A stretch of DNA of 10,000 nt from Asticcacaulis sp. GTDB lineage: Bacteria; Pseudomonadota; Alphaproteobacteria; Caulobacterales; Caulobacteraceae. The notes under the pieces were generated by a model. It searched no databases. It was not told where the DNA came from and was given only the letters and a program-made list of their open reading frames with translations. The DNA is taken from positions 1 to 10,000 of the forward strand of contig NZ_JAIWNX010000255.1 of NCBI RefSeq assembly GCF_020217185.1. Direction: 5' to 3'. A program made the translations under genes and the position numbers. Positions within the stretch are counted from its first letter, which is position 1, and every line of letters starts with the position of its first letter. Below, one piece after another: positions 1 to 7,009 of the stretch.

Positions 1-24
1 TTCGCTCTAAATTTTTGTTTTGTC

Positions 25-88
25 GCGATGTTTTTGCGGAAAACCGCTCACACTTTTGGCTTCGCCGAACTTCGTTTCCGCACATCGC
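25..88. repeat. Imperfect inverted repeat in the region upstream of rnpA
   Basis: The outer arms GCGATG (25-30) and CATCGC (83-88) pair, and inside them GCGGAAA (36-42) pairs with TTTCCGC (75-81). The two stems are separated by an asymmetric loop of five T on the left and one A on the right. The enclosed 32 bases contain a small GGC/GCC stem. The layout resembles a repetitive extragenic palindrome or a structured 5' leader. No gene is supportable here: the short reading frame at 15-212 runs straight through both palindromes and matches no family I know. rpmH, often just upstream of rnpA, is not present, so it is either outside the window or elsewhere. Confidence 0.5.
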
Positions 89-125
89 TCTAGAGAAGGC
101 GGTAAGAACTGAGCCCTCCCCCACC

Positions 126-178
126 ACCGCTGCGCTGCGCTGGCGGTCCCCCTCCCCACGGCTTACGCCGCAGGGAGG
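126..178. repeat. Double palindrome, CCTCCC/GGGAGG type, before rnpA
   Basis: Two hairpins lie side by side. ACCGC (126-130) pairs with GCGGT (143-147). CCTCCC (151-156) pairs with GGGAGG (173-178), and inside it CGGC (159-162) pairs with GCCG (167-170) around a TTAC loop. The CTCCC/GGGAG core is shared with the palindromes at 2629-2699, 3422-3450, 7702-7720 and 8215-8248, so this looks like one member of a dispersed intergenic repeat family. Whether it ends transcription from upstream or shapes the rnpA leader cannot be told; no T-run follows it. Confidence 0.55.
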
Positions 179-282
179 AGACAGGCCGCCGCGCGGGTTC
201 CAACGGCGATGATCGGGTAGGGAGTCTATACACACCTTACCGACCTTTCCCCCTTAGATACAGGGACATATAAGACGTTCAA

Positions 283-621
283 ATGACCTTTCCCGTTCTG
301 AAAAACCGCAGCGATTTTCTGGCCGCCAACAAGGCGGCCTATCAGGCGCGCCCGACTGTGGTCATTCAGGCGCGCTTTCGCAATGACGGGGACGAGACCA
401 TCCGCGTAGGCTTTACCGCCACCAAAAAGACCGGCGGTTCGGTGGAACGCAACCGCGCCAAGCGCCGGATGCGCGAAGCGGCCCGCGCCCTTTTGCCCGA
501 CCTTGGCCTTCCCGGCCACGACTATGTCTTCATCGCCCGCGACGCAACCAAGTCCTGCCCGTGGCAAGGTTTGCTTGACGATGTCAAACGCGCCCTGATA
601 AGGCTGTCGCCCAAAGTTTAA
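283..621 (+). CDS. rnpA: Ribonuclease P protein component
   Basis: This is the protein subunit of RNase P, which binds the catalytic RNA and helps it remove 5' leaders from pre-tRNAs in the cytoplasm. The 112-residue length is normal for the family. The signature basic helix, the RNR motif, is visible at residues 64-73 (SVERNRAKRR), preceded by ATKKTGG, typical of the RNA-binding face. The start is the first ATG after an in-frame TAA at 271-273; the ribosome binding site is poor. yidC begins 19 bases after the stop, so the two are very probably co-transcribed, the usual arrangement. No yidD gene fits between them. The identification is firm from the motif and the position directly before yidC. 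Confidence 0.96.
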   Translation: MTFPVLKNRSDFLAANKAAYQARPTVVIQARFRNDGDETIRVGFTATKKTGGSVERNRAKRRMREAARALLPDLGLPGHDYVFIARDATKSCPWQGLLDDVKRALIRLSPKV

Positions 622-640
622 CCCCTCTTCAGAGTCTCTC

Positions 641-2617
641 ATGAAGCGCGACGACAATCGCAATATGTTCATCTTCCTCGCCCTCTCCATGGCGATCCTG
701 TTCGGCTATCAGTTCTTTGTGGCCGGGCCCCAGATGGAGAAGGAACGCGCCGCCGCCATGGCGCAGAAGAAGATCGAGGCCGCCAAGGCTCCCGTCGCCA
801 CGCCGGAGTCGCTGTTTGTCGAAGGCAAGCTGCCGCGCGATCAGGCCGTGGCCGCCACGCCGCGCGTCGCCATCGACTCCCCGGCGCTGAAGGGTTCGCT
901 GTCTCTGGCCGGGGCGCGCATCGACGACCTGTTCCTCAAGCAATATAAAGAGACGCTGAAGGCCGACTCCCCCAATGTCGAGCTGTTCCGCCCGCAAGGG
1001 GCCGAGCACGCCTACTATGCCGAATCGGGCTGGGTCGGGGCCAATGTGCCGGGCCTGCCGTCGGGCAACAGCGTGTGGACGGTGCTGTCGGGCAGCGTGC
1101 TGTCGCCGGGCAAGGACGTGGTGCTGGGCTATGATGCCGGTACGGGCCTGCGTTTTGAACGCCGCCTGAGCCTTGATGACAAATATATGATCACCGTCAC
1201 CGACACTGTGGTCAATGCCACGGGCGCGGCGGTGACGCTGGCCCCCTATGCCAATGTCGTGCGTCAGGGCGCGCCGGAGACGCTGGGCAAGAACATGATC
1301 CTGCACGAAGGCGGCATTGGCGCCTTCTCCAAGGACGCCACGGGCAAGGGTTACACCACGCCGGAATTCAAATTCCACAACTGGGAAAAGGACGAGAAGA
1401 AGGCCAATTTCAAGGCTGACTCGACCGGCGGCTGGATGGGCCTGACCGATAAATACTGGCTGGCCGCCGTCATCCCGGATCAGAAGGCCAAGATTCACGC
1501 CTCGATGAAGGCGACGGACCAGACGACCGCCAATGATAAGGACTTCAACTTCCTCTATCAGGCCGGCTACGTCGCCGACGCTGTGACGGTGCAACCGGGC
1601 AAGCCGGTCAGCGTCACCTACCACATCTTTGCCGGTGCCAAGCAGGCCTCGCTTCTGGCCGCCTATCAGGACAAGCTGAAGCTGCCCGCCTTTGACAAGG
1701 CCATCGACTGGGGCATGTTCTGGTTCTTCACCCGCCCGATGTTCTTCGTGCTGGACTTCCTGTTCAAATATGTCGGCAATTTCGGTCTGGCCATTCTGGG
1801 TCTCACCGTTCTGGTCAAGCTCATCTTCTTCCCGCTGGCGCATAAATCCTATGAGTCGATGACCAAGATGAAGATGCTTCAGCCCCAGGTCGAGGAGCTG
1901 AAGAAGAAGCACGAAGGCAATCCGCAGCAGATGCAGATTGAAATGATGGGCCTTTACCAGAAGGAAAAGGTCAATCCGATGTCGGGCTGTCTGCCGATCT
2001 TCGTGCAGATGCCGGTCTTCTATGCCCTGTATAAGGTGCTGTTCGTCACCATCGAAATGCGCCACGCGCCGTTCTTTGGCTGGATTCAGGACCTGTCGGA
2101 TAAAGACCCGACGACGATGTTCAACCTGTTCGGCCTGTTGCCCTACGATCCGGCGGCCCTGCCGGTCATTGGAGGTCTGATGGCCACCTCGCTGCACATC
2201 GGCATCCTGCCGCTGCTCTATGGCGCGTCCATGTGGCTGTCGCAAAGCATGAACCCGCCGATGCCGGACCCCATGCAGCGCAAGATTTTCGCCTTCATGC
2301 CGGTGATCTTCACCTTCATCATGGCGCCGTTTGCCTCGGGTCTGTTGATCTACTGGATCTGGAACAACGTCCTGACCGTGGCGCAGCAATATATGCTGAT
2401 GCGTCAGATGGGCGTCGAAAACCCGATCGACACCCTGCTGGGCAAGGTCGCCAAAACCAAACCGAAGTCCGAAGCGGCGCACGTCATCGAGGTGGCCGAG
2501 GAAGCCATCCACGAAGGCGAAGTGACGCAAGGCACCCCGGCCCGCAAGCGCAAGCCGGCGGCCACGGGCAGCTCGGCGGGCGGCACCAAGCGCACCCGCG
2601 GGACCAAGAAGGACTAA
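641..2617 (+). CDS. yidC: Membrane protein insertase YidC
   Basis: YidC inserts and folds inner-membrane proteins, alone or with SecYEG. The 658-residue protein has the Gram-negative layout: an N-terminal membrane anchor at about residues 9-28, a large periplasmic domain at about 50-350, then the conserved insertase core with membrane segments near 380-400, 450-470, 503-530 and 550-582. Core motifs are clear: KMKMLQPQVEELKKKH at 409-424, KVNPMSGCLPIFVQMPVFYA at 443-462, and DPMQRKIFAFMPVIFTFI at 543-560. The groove position that is Arg in E. coli is Lys393 here, which I recall as usual in alphaproteobacteria. The tail (about 600-658) ends in a Lys/Arg-rich stretch, probably a ribosome-binding extension. 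It follows rnpA by 19 bases and has no good Shine-Dalgarno, which suggests translation follows that of rnpA. The identification is secure. Confidence 0.98.
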   Translation: MKRDDNRNMFIFLALSMAILFGYQFFVAGPQMEKERAAAMAQKKIEAAKAPVATPESLFVEGKLPRDQAVAATPRVAIDSPALKGSLSLAGARIDDLFLKQYKETLKADSPNVELFRPQGAEHAYYAESGWVGANVPGLPSGNSVWTVLSGSVLSPGKDVVLGYDAGTGLRFERRLSLDDKYMITVTDTVVNATGAAVTLAPYANVVRQGAPETLGKNMILHEGGIGAFSKDATGKGYTTPEFKFHNWEKDEKKANFKADSTGGWMGLTDKYWLAAVIPDQKAKIHASMKATDQTTANDKDFNFLYQAGYVADAVTVQPGKPVSVTYHIFAGAKQASLLAAYQDKLKLPAFDKAIDWGMFWFFTRPMFFVLDFLFKYVGNFGLAILGLTVLVKLIFFPLAHKSYESMTKMKMLQPQVEELKKKHEGNPQQMQIEMMGLYQKEKVNPMSGCLPIFVQMPVFYALYKVLFVTIEMRHAPFFGWIQDLSDKDPTTMFNLFGLLPYDPAALPVIGGLMATSLHIGILPLLYGASMWLSQSMNPPMPDPMQRKIFAFMPVIFTFIMAPFASGLLIYWIWNNVLTVAQQYMLMRQMGVENPIDTLLGKVAKTKPKSEAAHVIEVAEEAIHEGEVTQGTPARKRKPAATGSSAGGTKRTRGTKKD

Positions 2618-2628
2618 GGCGATCCGTC

Positions 2629-2699
2629 ATACCTTCCTGCCTTTGGCGGGGAGACCCCGTCCCCTCTTATACCTCCCCAATTTACTGGGGAGGTATAAG
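2629..2699. repeat. Paired palindromic repeat between yidC and engB
   Basis: The right part is a perfect 13-base-pair stem: CTTATACCTCCCC (2666-2678) and its complement at 2687-2699, with an 8-base AATTTACT loop. The left part (2629-2653) is a degraded copy of the same element with a different core, GCCTTTGGCGGGGAG, which matches the reverse complement of the palindrome at 3422-3450. So two copies lie in tandem in the 99-base yidC-engB gap. There is no T-run, so it is not a standard terminator, but such a strong hairpin could stabilise the upstream mRNA or reduce read-through into engB. Confidence 0.8.
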
Positions 2700-2716
2700 T
2701 ATTTAAAGGCACGTCC

Positions 2717-3412
2717 ATGACCGACGAAACGCAACATAACGCTGAGACGCCCGCCGCTGAGACGCCTGACGAGGCGCTCTATTCCGCCGAAACGCTCGAA
2801 GCGGCCCGCGTGCTGTTTGCGCGCCCGGCCACCTTCATGATGGGCGCGGCCAAGATCGAGCAACTGCCCGCGGCCGACCTGCCCGAAGTGACCTTTGCCG
2901 GGCGCTCCAATGTCGGCAAGTCGAGCCTGATCAATGCGCTGGTCGGGCAGAACCACCTAGCGCGTGCCTCCAACGAGCCGGGCCGCACGCGCGAAGTCAA
3001 TTTCTTCGTGCTGGATGAGAAGCTGCGGCTGGTCGATCTGCCCGGCTATGGCTGGGCCAAGGCGTCGAAGGCCGAGGTCAAGAAGTTCCAGAATCTGGGG
3101 CGCGACTATCTGCGCGGCCGCCCGAACCTCAAACGCGCCTATCTGCTGATCGACGCGCGCCACGGGCTGAAGGCGGTCGATAATGAGCCGATGGACGCGC
3201 TGGACGTCGCCGCCGTCTCCTATCAGATCGTCCTGACCAAGGCCGACAAGATCAAGCCGCACGAGCTTAAGGCCGTCATCGAGAAGACGCAGGCCCAGAT
3301 CAAAAAGCGCCCGGCGGCGCACCCGGTGGTGCTGGCGACCTCATCGGAAAAGGGCCACGGCATCCCCGAACTGCGCGCCGAGATCATGACGACCTGCGCG
3401 GTCGCGCCGTAA
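2717..3412 (+). CDS. engB: Ribosome biogenesis GTP-binding protein EngB (YihA/YsxC)
   Basis: EngB is a small GTPase needed for late assembly of the large ribosomal subunit. All nucleotide-binding motifs are visible in the 231-residue protein: the P-loop GRSNVGKSS (62-70), the switch I Thr in [10 protein letters not shown] (residue 91), DLPGYGWAK (107-115, containing DxxG), TKAD (174-177) for guanine, and a TSS at 208-210 in the G5 position. The first 40 or so residues are an acidic, Ala/Thr/Glu-rich extension before the domain, so the protein is somewhat longer than the usual 200 or so residues. AAAGG lies 7 bases before the ATG and supports this start. It lies downstream of yidC in the same direction, an order common in alphaproteobacteria, but with a palindromic repeat in the gap. 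Confidence 0.97.
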   Translation: MTDETQHNAETPAAETPDEALYSAETLEAARVLFARPATFMMGAAKIEQLPAADLPEVTFAGRSNVGKSSLINALVGQNHLARASNEPGRTREVNFFVLDEKLRLVDLPGYGWAKASKAEVKKFQNLGRDYLRGRPNLKRAYLLIDARHGLKAVDNEPMDALDVAAVSYQIVLTKADKIKPHELKAVIEKTQAQIKKRPAAHPVVLATSSEKGHGIPELRAEIMTTCAVAP

Positions 3413-3421
3413 GTCTCATTC

Positions 3422-3450
3422 ATACCTCCCCGCCAAAGGCAGGGAGGTAT
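3422..3450. repeat. Palindromic repeat, ATACCTCCC family, after engB
   Basis: ATACCTCCC (3422-3430) pairs perfectly with GGGAGGTAT (3442-3450). After one mismatch the stem continues as GCC/GGC around an AAA loop. It shares its arms with the elements at 2629-2699 and 8215-8248. It fills most of the 50-base gap between engB and the DUF3445 gene, ending 12 bases before that start codon, so it could mask translation initiation of that gene as well as protect the engB transcript. Confidence 0.8.
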
Positions 3451-3462
3451 AAGATAGCGCTC

Positions 3463-4266
3463 ATGCACACGCCCTTTGACGGTTCGCAGCCTCTGTTTCG
3501 CATCGGTCTGGCCCCGCTGGGAGAAGCGGCGTGGCTGGAGCGTGATGAGCGCCTGCCCCGCTATCTGGCGGAAAAAGAACGCCTGCTCACCGAAGACCGC
3601 GACGCCGTCTTCGGTGCGCTACCGGGCTCAGAGGCCGCGCAAGCCGAAGCCCTGCGTCTGATCGAAACCACGCTCAACACCGCCGCCCCGCCGTCTGACG
3701 CGCCGCTGATCGCCGCCGCACGACTGGTGGCCGAAGACCTGGCCATCTTGCAAAGATCGCCCGAAGGCTGGCGGCTGACGGCGGGCTGCATCTGCTTCCC
3801 CTCCTCGTGGTCGCTGCCGGAAAAGCTGGGCAAGCCCCTGCATCAGGTGCATGGCCCCGTGCCCGACTTCCAGACGGGGACACGCAACGCGACCATCATC
3901 GAGCGCATTTTCGACAATCTGCGTCCCGATGAGCCGGTCATCCGCTGGAACTGGTCGCTGTATGGCACGGACACGCTGCACCATCCCCACCTGTCCCCGC
4001 CACAGCGCTTCGGCAGCGGCGACCGCGCCGACACCGTCCATGTGCGCGTTGAGCGCCAGACCCTACGCAAGCTGCCGCAGACGGGCGCGGTGCTGTTCAC
4101 CATCGGCATCCACCTGACGCCGCTGGAGGCCATTGAGGCCCACCCGGAACGCGAACGCCTCACCCAAGGCCTGATCCGTCAGATCGAAGCCCTAGATGAG
4201 GCGCAAAGCGAATATAAGGGCCTGTCGGCCGAACGTGAGCGCCTGCTGAGCAGGCTGCGGCGTTAG
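3463..4266 (+). CDS. DUF3445 protein, heme-dependent oxidative N-demethylase alpha-subunit family
   Basis: The 267-residue protein matches DUF3445, a heme-binding PAS-like family whose studied members are the catalytic alpha subunit of heme-dependent oxidative N-demethylase, which removes methyl groups from secondary amines such as dimethylamine. Family-like segments are CFPSSWSLPEKLGKPLHQVH (111-130), GPVPDF (131-136), the RWNWSLYG stretch (161-168), and VRVERQTLRKLPQTGAVLFT (194-213). The C-terminal 35 residues look helical and charged. The partner reductase and ferredoxin subunits of the amine demethylase are not in this window, so the true substrate is unknown; many family members are orphan genes. 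The start has no good ribosome binding site and lies just after a palindrome. Its stop overlaps the stop of the opposing DUF3126 gene by 3 to 4 bases. The family call is fairly confident, the function is not. Confidence 0.85.
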   Translation: MHTPFDGSQPLFRIGLAPLGEAAWLERDERLPRYLAEKERLLTEDRDAVFGALPGSEAAQAEALRLIETTLNTAAPPSDAPLIAAARLVAEDLAILQRSPEGWRLTAGCICFPSSWSLPEKLGKPLHQVHGPVPDFQTGTRNATIIERIFDNLRPDEPVIRWNWSLYGTDTLHHPHLSPPQRFGSGDRADTVHVRVERQTLRKLPQTGAVLFTIGIHLTPLEAIEAHPERERLTQGLIRQIEALDEAQSEYKGLSAERERLLSRLRR

Positions 4267-4463
4267 AGGTCTTCCTTGAGGATGGCCATTTCGAACAGGT
4301 AAGAGCCTTCCTCGTCCTCATCGACATAGACGACGCCGACAAAGTCTTCGCCGATATAGACCTCGGCGGAGTCCTTCTGCTTGCGGGCGCGGACCTCAAG
4401 GCCCTTGGTGCCGAAGGTCTGGGTCAGGTAGGCTTGCACCTTGGTGATTTCTGCGGGTGTCAT
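4263..4463 (-). CDS. DUF3126 family small protein
   Basis: This 66-residue acidic protein fits DUF3126, a small alphaproteobacterial family of unknown function. I recognise the opening MTPAEITKVQAYLTQTFGT and the pattern of two strand-rich halves, with AEVYIGEDFVGVVYVDEDEE in the middle. There are no membrane segments, no signal peptide and no catalytic motif. A longer frame opens at 4520, but its extra 19 residues do not resemble the family, so I take the ATG at 4463, which begins the conserved part. It lies downstream of cysE on the same strand, a neighbourhood I recall as common for this family. Here 258 bases with strong hairpins separate the two, so it may have its own promoter. It meets the DUF3445 gene tail to tail with overlapping stop codons. 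Confidence 0.85.
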   Translation of the reverse strand: MTPAEITKVQAYLTQTFGTKGLEVRARKQKDSAEVYIGEDFVGVVYVDEDEEGSYLFEMAILKEDL

Positions 4464-4629
4464 GTGTTGTGTCTCTTGAATGGCTGGTCCCTGAACGATG
4501 CGATCAAAGCACGATTTCACCGGGGCCGGGATAAATTGTGTGTGTCTGTGTACCCGCGAACGCCGCCAGAGGCAAACCCCAAGGCGCGCCCTTCCCCAAG
4601 CATTTGGGTTTCACTTAAAGCCTTAAAGC

Positions 4630-4666
4630 GCAAAATTCTCGCAGGGCCGCCCCAAGAGAATTTTGC
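4630..4666. repeat. Perfect 11-bp inverted repeat between cysE and DUF3126
   Basis: GCAAAATTCTC (4630-4640) pairs perfectly with GAGAATTTTGC (4656-4666) around a 15-base G+C-rich loop that can form a short GGG/CCC stem. It lies about 56 bases past the cysE stop codon, so it could end or protect the cysE message. No T-run follows the stem on either strand, so an ordinary intrinsic terminator is not proven. The arms differ from the CTCCC family elsewhere in the window. Confidence 0.6.
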
Positions 4667-4679
4667 TCGATATTGACCC

Positions 4680-4719
4680 CACCCAAAATGTATTGGCCGC
4701 AGGCCAAGACTTTTGGGTG
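4680..4719. repeat. Two-part hairpin immediately after cysE stop
   Basis: CACCCAAAA (4680-4688) pairs with TTTTGGGTG (4711-4719). After a 4/3-base internal loop, TTGGCC (4693-4698) pairs with GGCCAA (4702-4707) around a GCA loop. The structure begins two bases past the cysE stop at 4722, the expected site of a 3'-end hairpin. A T-run lies within the stem arm but not after it. It is a good candidate for transcript end formation or mRNA protection. Together with 4630-4666 it accounts for much of the gene-free stretch 4464-4721; the remainder (4464-4629) shows only a GT-rich run near 4537-4552 and an AAACCC/GGGTTT pair. Confidence 0.65.
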
Positions 4720-4721
4720 AG

Positions 4722-5549
4722 TTAAATCACGTAATCGTAGATCACGTCCGAAAGCGTCTGATCCATCGACTTAGCCGGGTCGGGGCAGGTCTGGCAGTTG
4801 ACCAGCCGCGCCGGAACGCCGGCGGCTGTGCAGTGCGCCGGGACGGGCTTCAGGACCACCGAACCGGCGGCGATCTTGGCAAACTCACCGATCTCGATAT
4901 TGCCGAGCACCTTGGCGCCGGCCCCCAGCAGCACGCCGCGGCCGATCTTGGGGTGACGATCGCCCTGTTCAGAGCCCGTCCCGCCCAGCGTCACGCCGTG
5001 CAGCATCGACACCTCATCGCCCACCACCGCCGTTTCACCGATGACGATGCCGGTGCCGTGGTCCATCAGCACGCCCTTACCGACCTTTGCCGCCGGGTGA
5101 ATGTCGATCTGGAACAGTTCCGACACGCGGCTTTGCAGCAGGTGCGCCATGGTAAAGCGCCCGTCCTGCCACAGGCGGTGCGCGATGCGATAGACTTGCA
5201 GGCTCAGGAAGCCTTTGAAAAACATGAAGGTTTGCAGATAGCCCTTGGCCGCCGGATCGCGCTCATAGACGGCCTGAAGATCGGCCTCCGCCGCCTCGAC
5301 CAGAGTGCGGTCGGCCTTGAGATAGCGTTGCACCATCTCACGCACCGTCATGCCGCGCAGGGTGTCGTCGGCCAGCTTGCGCGCCATGTGATAGGACAGG
5401 GCCGAGGCCAGATCGTCGTGCGACAGGATGGTCGAATGCAGCAGCGAGGCCAGCCCCGGCTCCGACGCCACCACGTCAGAGGCTTCCTGACGCAGGGTCA
5501 GCCAGATCGGCTTGTCCTGCGGTGTAATCACCTCAAACGGTTGCGCCAT
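4722..5549 (-). CDS. cysE: Serine O-acetyltransferase
   Basis: CysE makes O-acetylserine from serine and acetyl-CoA, the first step of cysteine synthesis, in the cytoplasm. The 275-residue length fits the family. The N-terminal helical domain (about 1-140) is followed by a left-handed beta-helix of hexapeptide repeats (about 150-245). Catalytic residues align with the E. coli pair: Asp149 in IDIHP and His164 in MDHGTG. GVTLGGTGSEQGDRHPKI at 185-202 is the signature loop. The last residue is Ile275 (YDYVI), as expected for docking of the tail into the active site of cysteine synthase CysK, so feedback control through that complex is likely. GAAGGG six bases before the ATG is a good ribosome binding site. 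The gene starts 15 bases after the NUDIX gene stops, implying an operon. Confidence 0.97.
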   Translation of the reverse strand: MAQPFEVITPQDKPIWLTLRQEASDVVASEPGLASLLHSTILSHDDLASALSYHMARKLADDTLRGMTVREMVQRYLKADRTLVEAAEADLQAVYERDPAAKGYLQTFMFFKGFLSLQVYRIAHRLWQDGRFTMAHLLQSRVSELFQIDIHPAAKVGKGVLMDHGTGIVIGETAVVGDEVSMLHGVTLGGTGSEQGDRHPKIGRGVLLGAGAKVLGNIEIGEFAKIAAGSVVLKPVPAHCTAAGVPARLVNCQTCPDPAKSMDQTLSDVIYDYVI

Positions 5550-5564
5550 CTTTGACCCTTCGCC

Positions 5565-6188
5565 TCACACAATCTTTGCCGCCAGCGACGCCTCCAGCGC
5601 CCCTGTGACAGCCATATGGTACACCCTCAGTACCGCCGCAACGGTTAAGGAGTCGCGTATCTGCCCTTTTATAACAGCTTCGAGCACGTCTTTGAAGGGA
5701 ACCCGCGCGATTTCAAGGTTTTCGGTATCGTCCCACTGGGTTTCCCCCTGAGTCAGGCCGGTGGCGAGGTAGATGATCCCCACCTCGTCGGACACCGAGT
5801 TGCTGAGGTCAAGGCGCAGGATTTCAACGAGGGAAGCCGCCTCAAAGCCGGTTTCTTCGCGCAGTTCGCGCCGCGCCCCGGCCATGGCGTCTTCATCGTG
5901 CGGGACGCCACCTTCGGGGATTTCCCAGCTCCAGGCGTCAAAGGTGTAGCGCATCTGCCCCACCAGCGTGACGGTGCCGTCCTCGTGCAGCGGTATCATG
6001 CCCATCGCCCGGTTGCGGAAGCGCACCATACCGTATTGCGCGACGCGGCCGGTCGGGGCGATCGGTTCGGACAACTCGACCTCAATCCACGGTGACGAAT
6101 GGATGACGCGGGCATTGCGCGGCTGCCAGCGGGCGCGCTTCGCATTGCGGTCTTCGGAATCCCAGGGCGGCAGGCTGGCAGTGGTCAT
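5565..6188 (-). CDS. NUDIX hydrolase, ADP-ribose pyrophosphatase-like
   Basis: NUDIX enzymes cleave nucleoside diphosphates linked to another group. The full NUDIX box GX5EX7REUXEEXGU is intact at residues 93-115 (from GGVPHDE to RELREETGF), so the protein should be a metal-dependent active enzyme. The 207-residue length, the WEIPEGG lead-in and the downstream ENLEIARVPF pattern resemble ADP-ribose or related sugar-nucleotide pyrophosphatases, but the true substrate cannot be read from sequence. It is the upstream gene of a likely two-gene operon with cysE. The start at 6188 gives the family-like N-terminus; the ribosome binding site is weak. An 83-base gap separates it from the divergent nitroreductase gene and must hold promoters for both; I could not assign clear -35/-10 boxes there. 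Confidence 0.92.
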   Translation of the reverse strand: MTTASLPPWDSEDRNAKRARWQPRNARVIHSSPWIEVELSEPIAPTGRVAQYGMVRFRNRAMGMIPLHEDGTVTLVGQMRYTFDAWSWEIPEGGVPHDEDAMAGARRELREETGFEAASLVEILRLDLSNSVSDEVGIIYLATGLTQGETQWDDTENLEIARVPFKDVLEAVIKGQIRDSLTVAAVLRVYHMAVTGALEASLAAKIV

Positions 6189-6271
6189 GTCTATTCGTCC
6201 GGTTGCGTCTGTCCAAGCGCCATAGCATGTCCTATATGCGTTGAACCTGATTTTTTGCGCCGGACACCGCC

Positions 6272-6904
6272 ATGACCGAAAAAGCCGATATCCGTCAACT
6301 GGACCTCGCCCCCATCCCTTTTGGCACGCCCCTGCCCGCCAAAGTATCGGCGCAAACGCTGGAATTGCTGCTGACGCGGCGCTCGGCCCCCGCCCCGACG
6401 CTTGGCCTGCCCGCGCCCTCCGAAGACGAGATGGAGGTGCTGCTGAAGATCGGTTTCCGCGTCCCCGACCACGGCAAGATCGGTCCCTGGCGCATCGTGC
6501 GCTTCACCCCGCAGTCGAAGGCGCGGCTGGTCGATAAGCTGCGCGCTCTGGCCGAAGCGCGCGGTGACAAGGCGCAGGCGGGCGCGCTGCTCAAACTCTC
6601 CACACCACCCGAAGCCCTAATGGTCGTCTATTCCCCCGTCCAGCCGCACAAGATCCCCCTGTGGGAGCAGATGGGCTCGGCGTTTGCCATCTGTCAGAAC
6701 CTGCTGATCGCGGCGGTGGCGATGGGCTATGGCGCCAACTGGATCACCGACTGGTACGCCTATGACGCCGAGGCCAAGGCGCTTTTGGGCCTCAGGGACG
6801 GCGAAGAGGTGGCCGGCTTCATCTACCTCGGCACGCCCACCGAAGCGCCGCTGGAACGCGACCGCCCGGACTATGCCGAACGGGTGAGTTACTGGGAGGG
6901 GTGA
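6272..6904 (+). CDS. Nitroreductase family protein, YdjA-like
   Basis: This is an FMN-dependent nitroreductase-fold oxidoreductase of 210 residues. Visible signatures are the RRS flavin-phosphate motif at 36-38, PDHGKIGPWRI (65-75), characteristic of the YdjA subgroup, GSAFAICQNLLIAAVAMGYG (135-154) and GFIYLGTP (182-189). Such enzymes use NAD(P)H to reduce nitro, quinone or other small compounds; the physiological substrate of YdjA types is not settled. The first 30 or so residues are an extra N-terminal segment of low similarity. The ribosome binding site is modest (CGGA, about 8 bases upstream). The gene is divergent from the NUDIX gene and is followed by the first copy of the 39-base repeat at 6924. 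Confidence 0.93.
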   Translation: MTEKADIRQLDLAPIPFGTPLPAKVSAQTLELLLTRRSAPAPTLGLPAPSEDEMEVLLKIGFRVPDHGKIGPWRIVRFTPQSKARLVDKLRALAEARGDKAQAGALLKLSTPPEALMVVYSPVQPHKIPLWEQMGSAFAICQNLLIAAVAMGYGANWITDWYAYDAEAKALLGLRDGEEVAGFIYLGTPTEAPLERDRPDYAERVSYWEG

Positions 6905-6923
6905 TTTAGGCCTCAGTAAGAAG

Positions 6924-6962
6924 GGCCTCCGGCGGGCAGGGTCACAGACCCTGCACCCGTTT
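6924..6962 (+). repeat. 39-base hairpin repeat, left copy flanking mntA-hepT
   Basis: This copy matches 7657-7695 in 37 of 39 positions, and the last 30 bases (6933-6962) are identical. GCAGGGT (6936-6942) pairs with ACCCTGC (6948-6954), with an extra C:G pair narrowing the loop to ACA, and CGGG/CCCG extends the stem past a bulged A. Both copies have the same orientation, 733 bases apart, one after the nitroreductase gene and one after hepT. A short GGCCT/AGGCC inversion (6908-6928) lies at its left edge. It may be a repetitive extragenic palindrome or the boundary of a transferred cassette. Confidence 0.9.
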
Positions 6963-7009
6963 ACAGGCCGACCCGTTCTGCGTTAGTCTCACCCCTGACG
7001 GAGCTTAAA

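Noticed and set aside
1818..1820. Lys393 in YidC where E. coli has the groove Arg
   Set aside because: I recall Lys at this position as normal for alphaproteobacterial YidC, so it is not a defect or a novelty.
629..2530. Long 633-codon open frame on the minus strand opposite yidC
   Set aside because: It is the antisense of an unmistakable yidC; its His/Arg/Gly-rich translation has no family pattern and reflects G+C-rich codon use in the real gene.
4713..5555. 280-codon plus-strand open frame opposite cysE
   Set aside because: It mirrors cysE almost exactly, and CysE has all catalytic residues. The plus-strand translation is Arg/His/Gln-rich with no recognisable domain.
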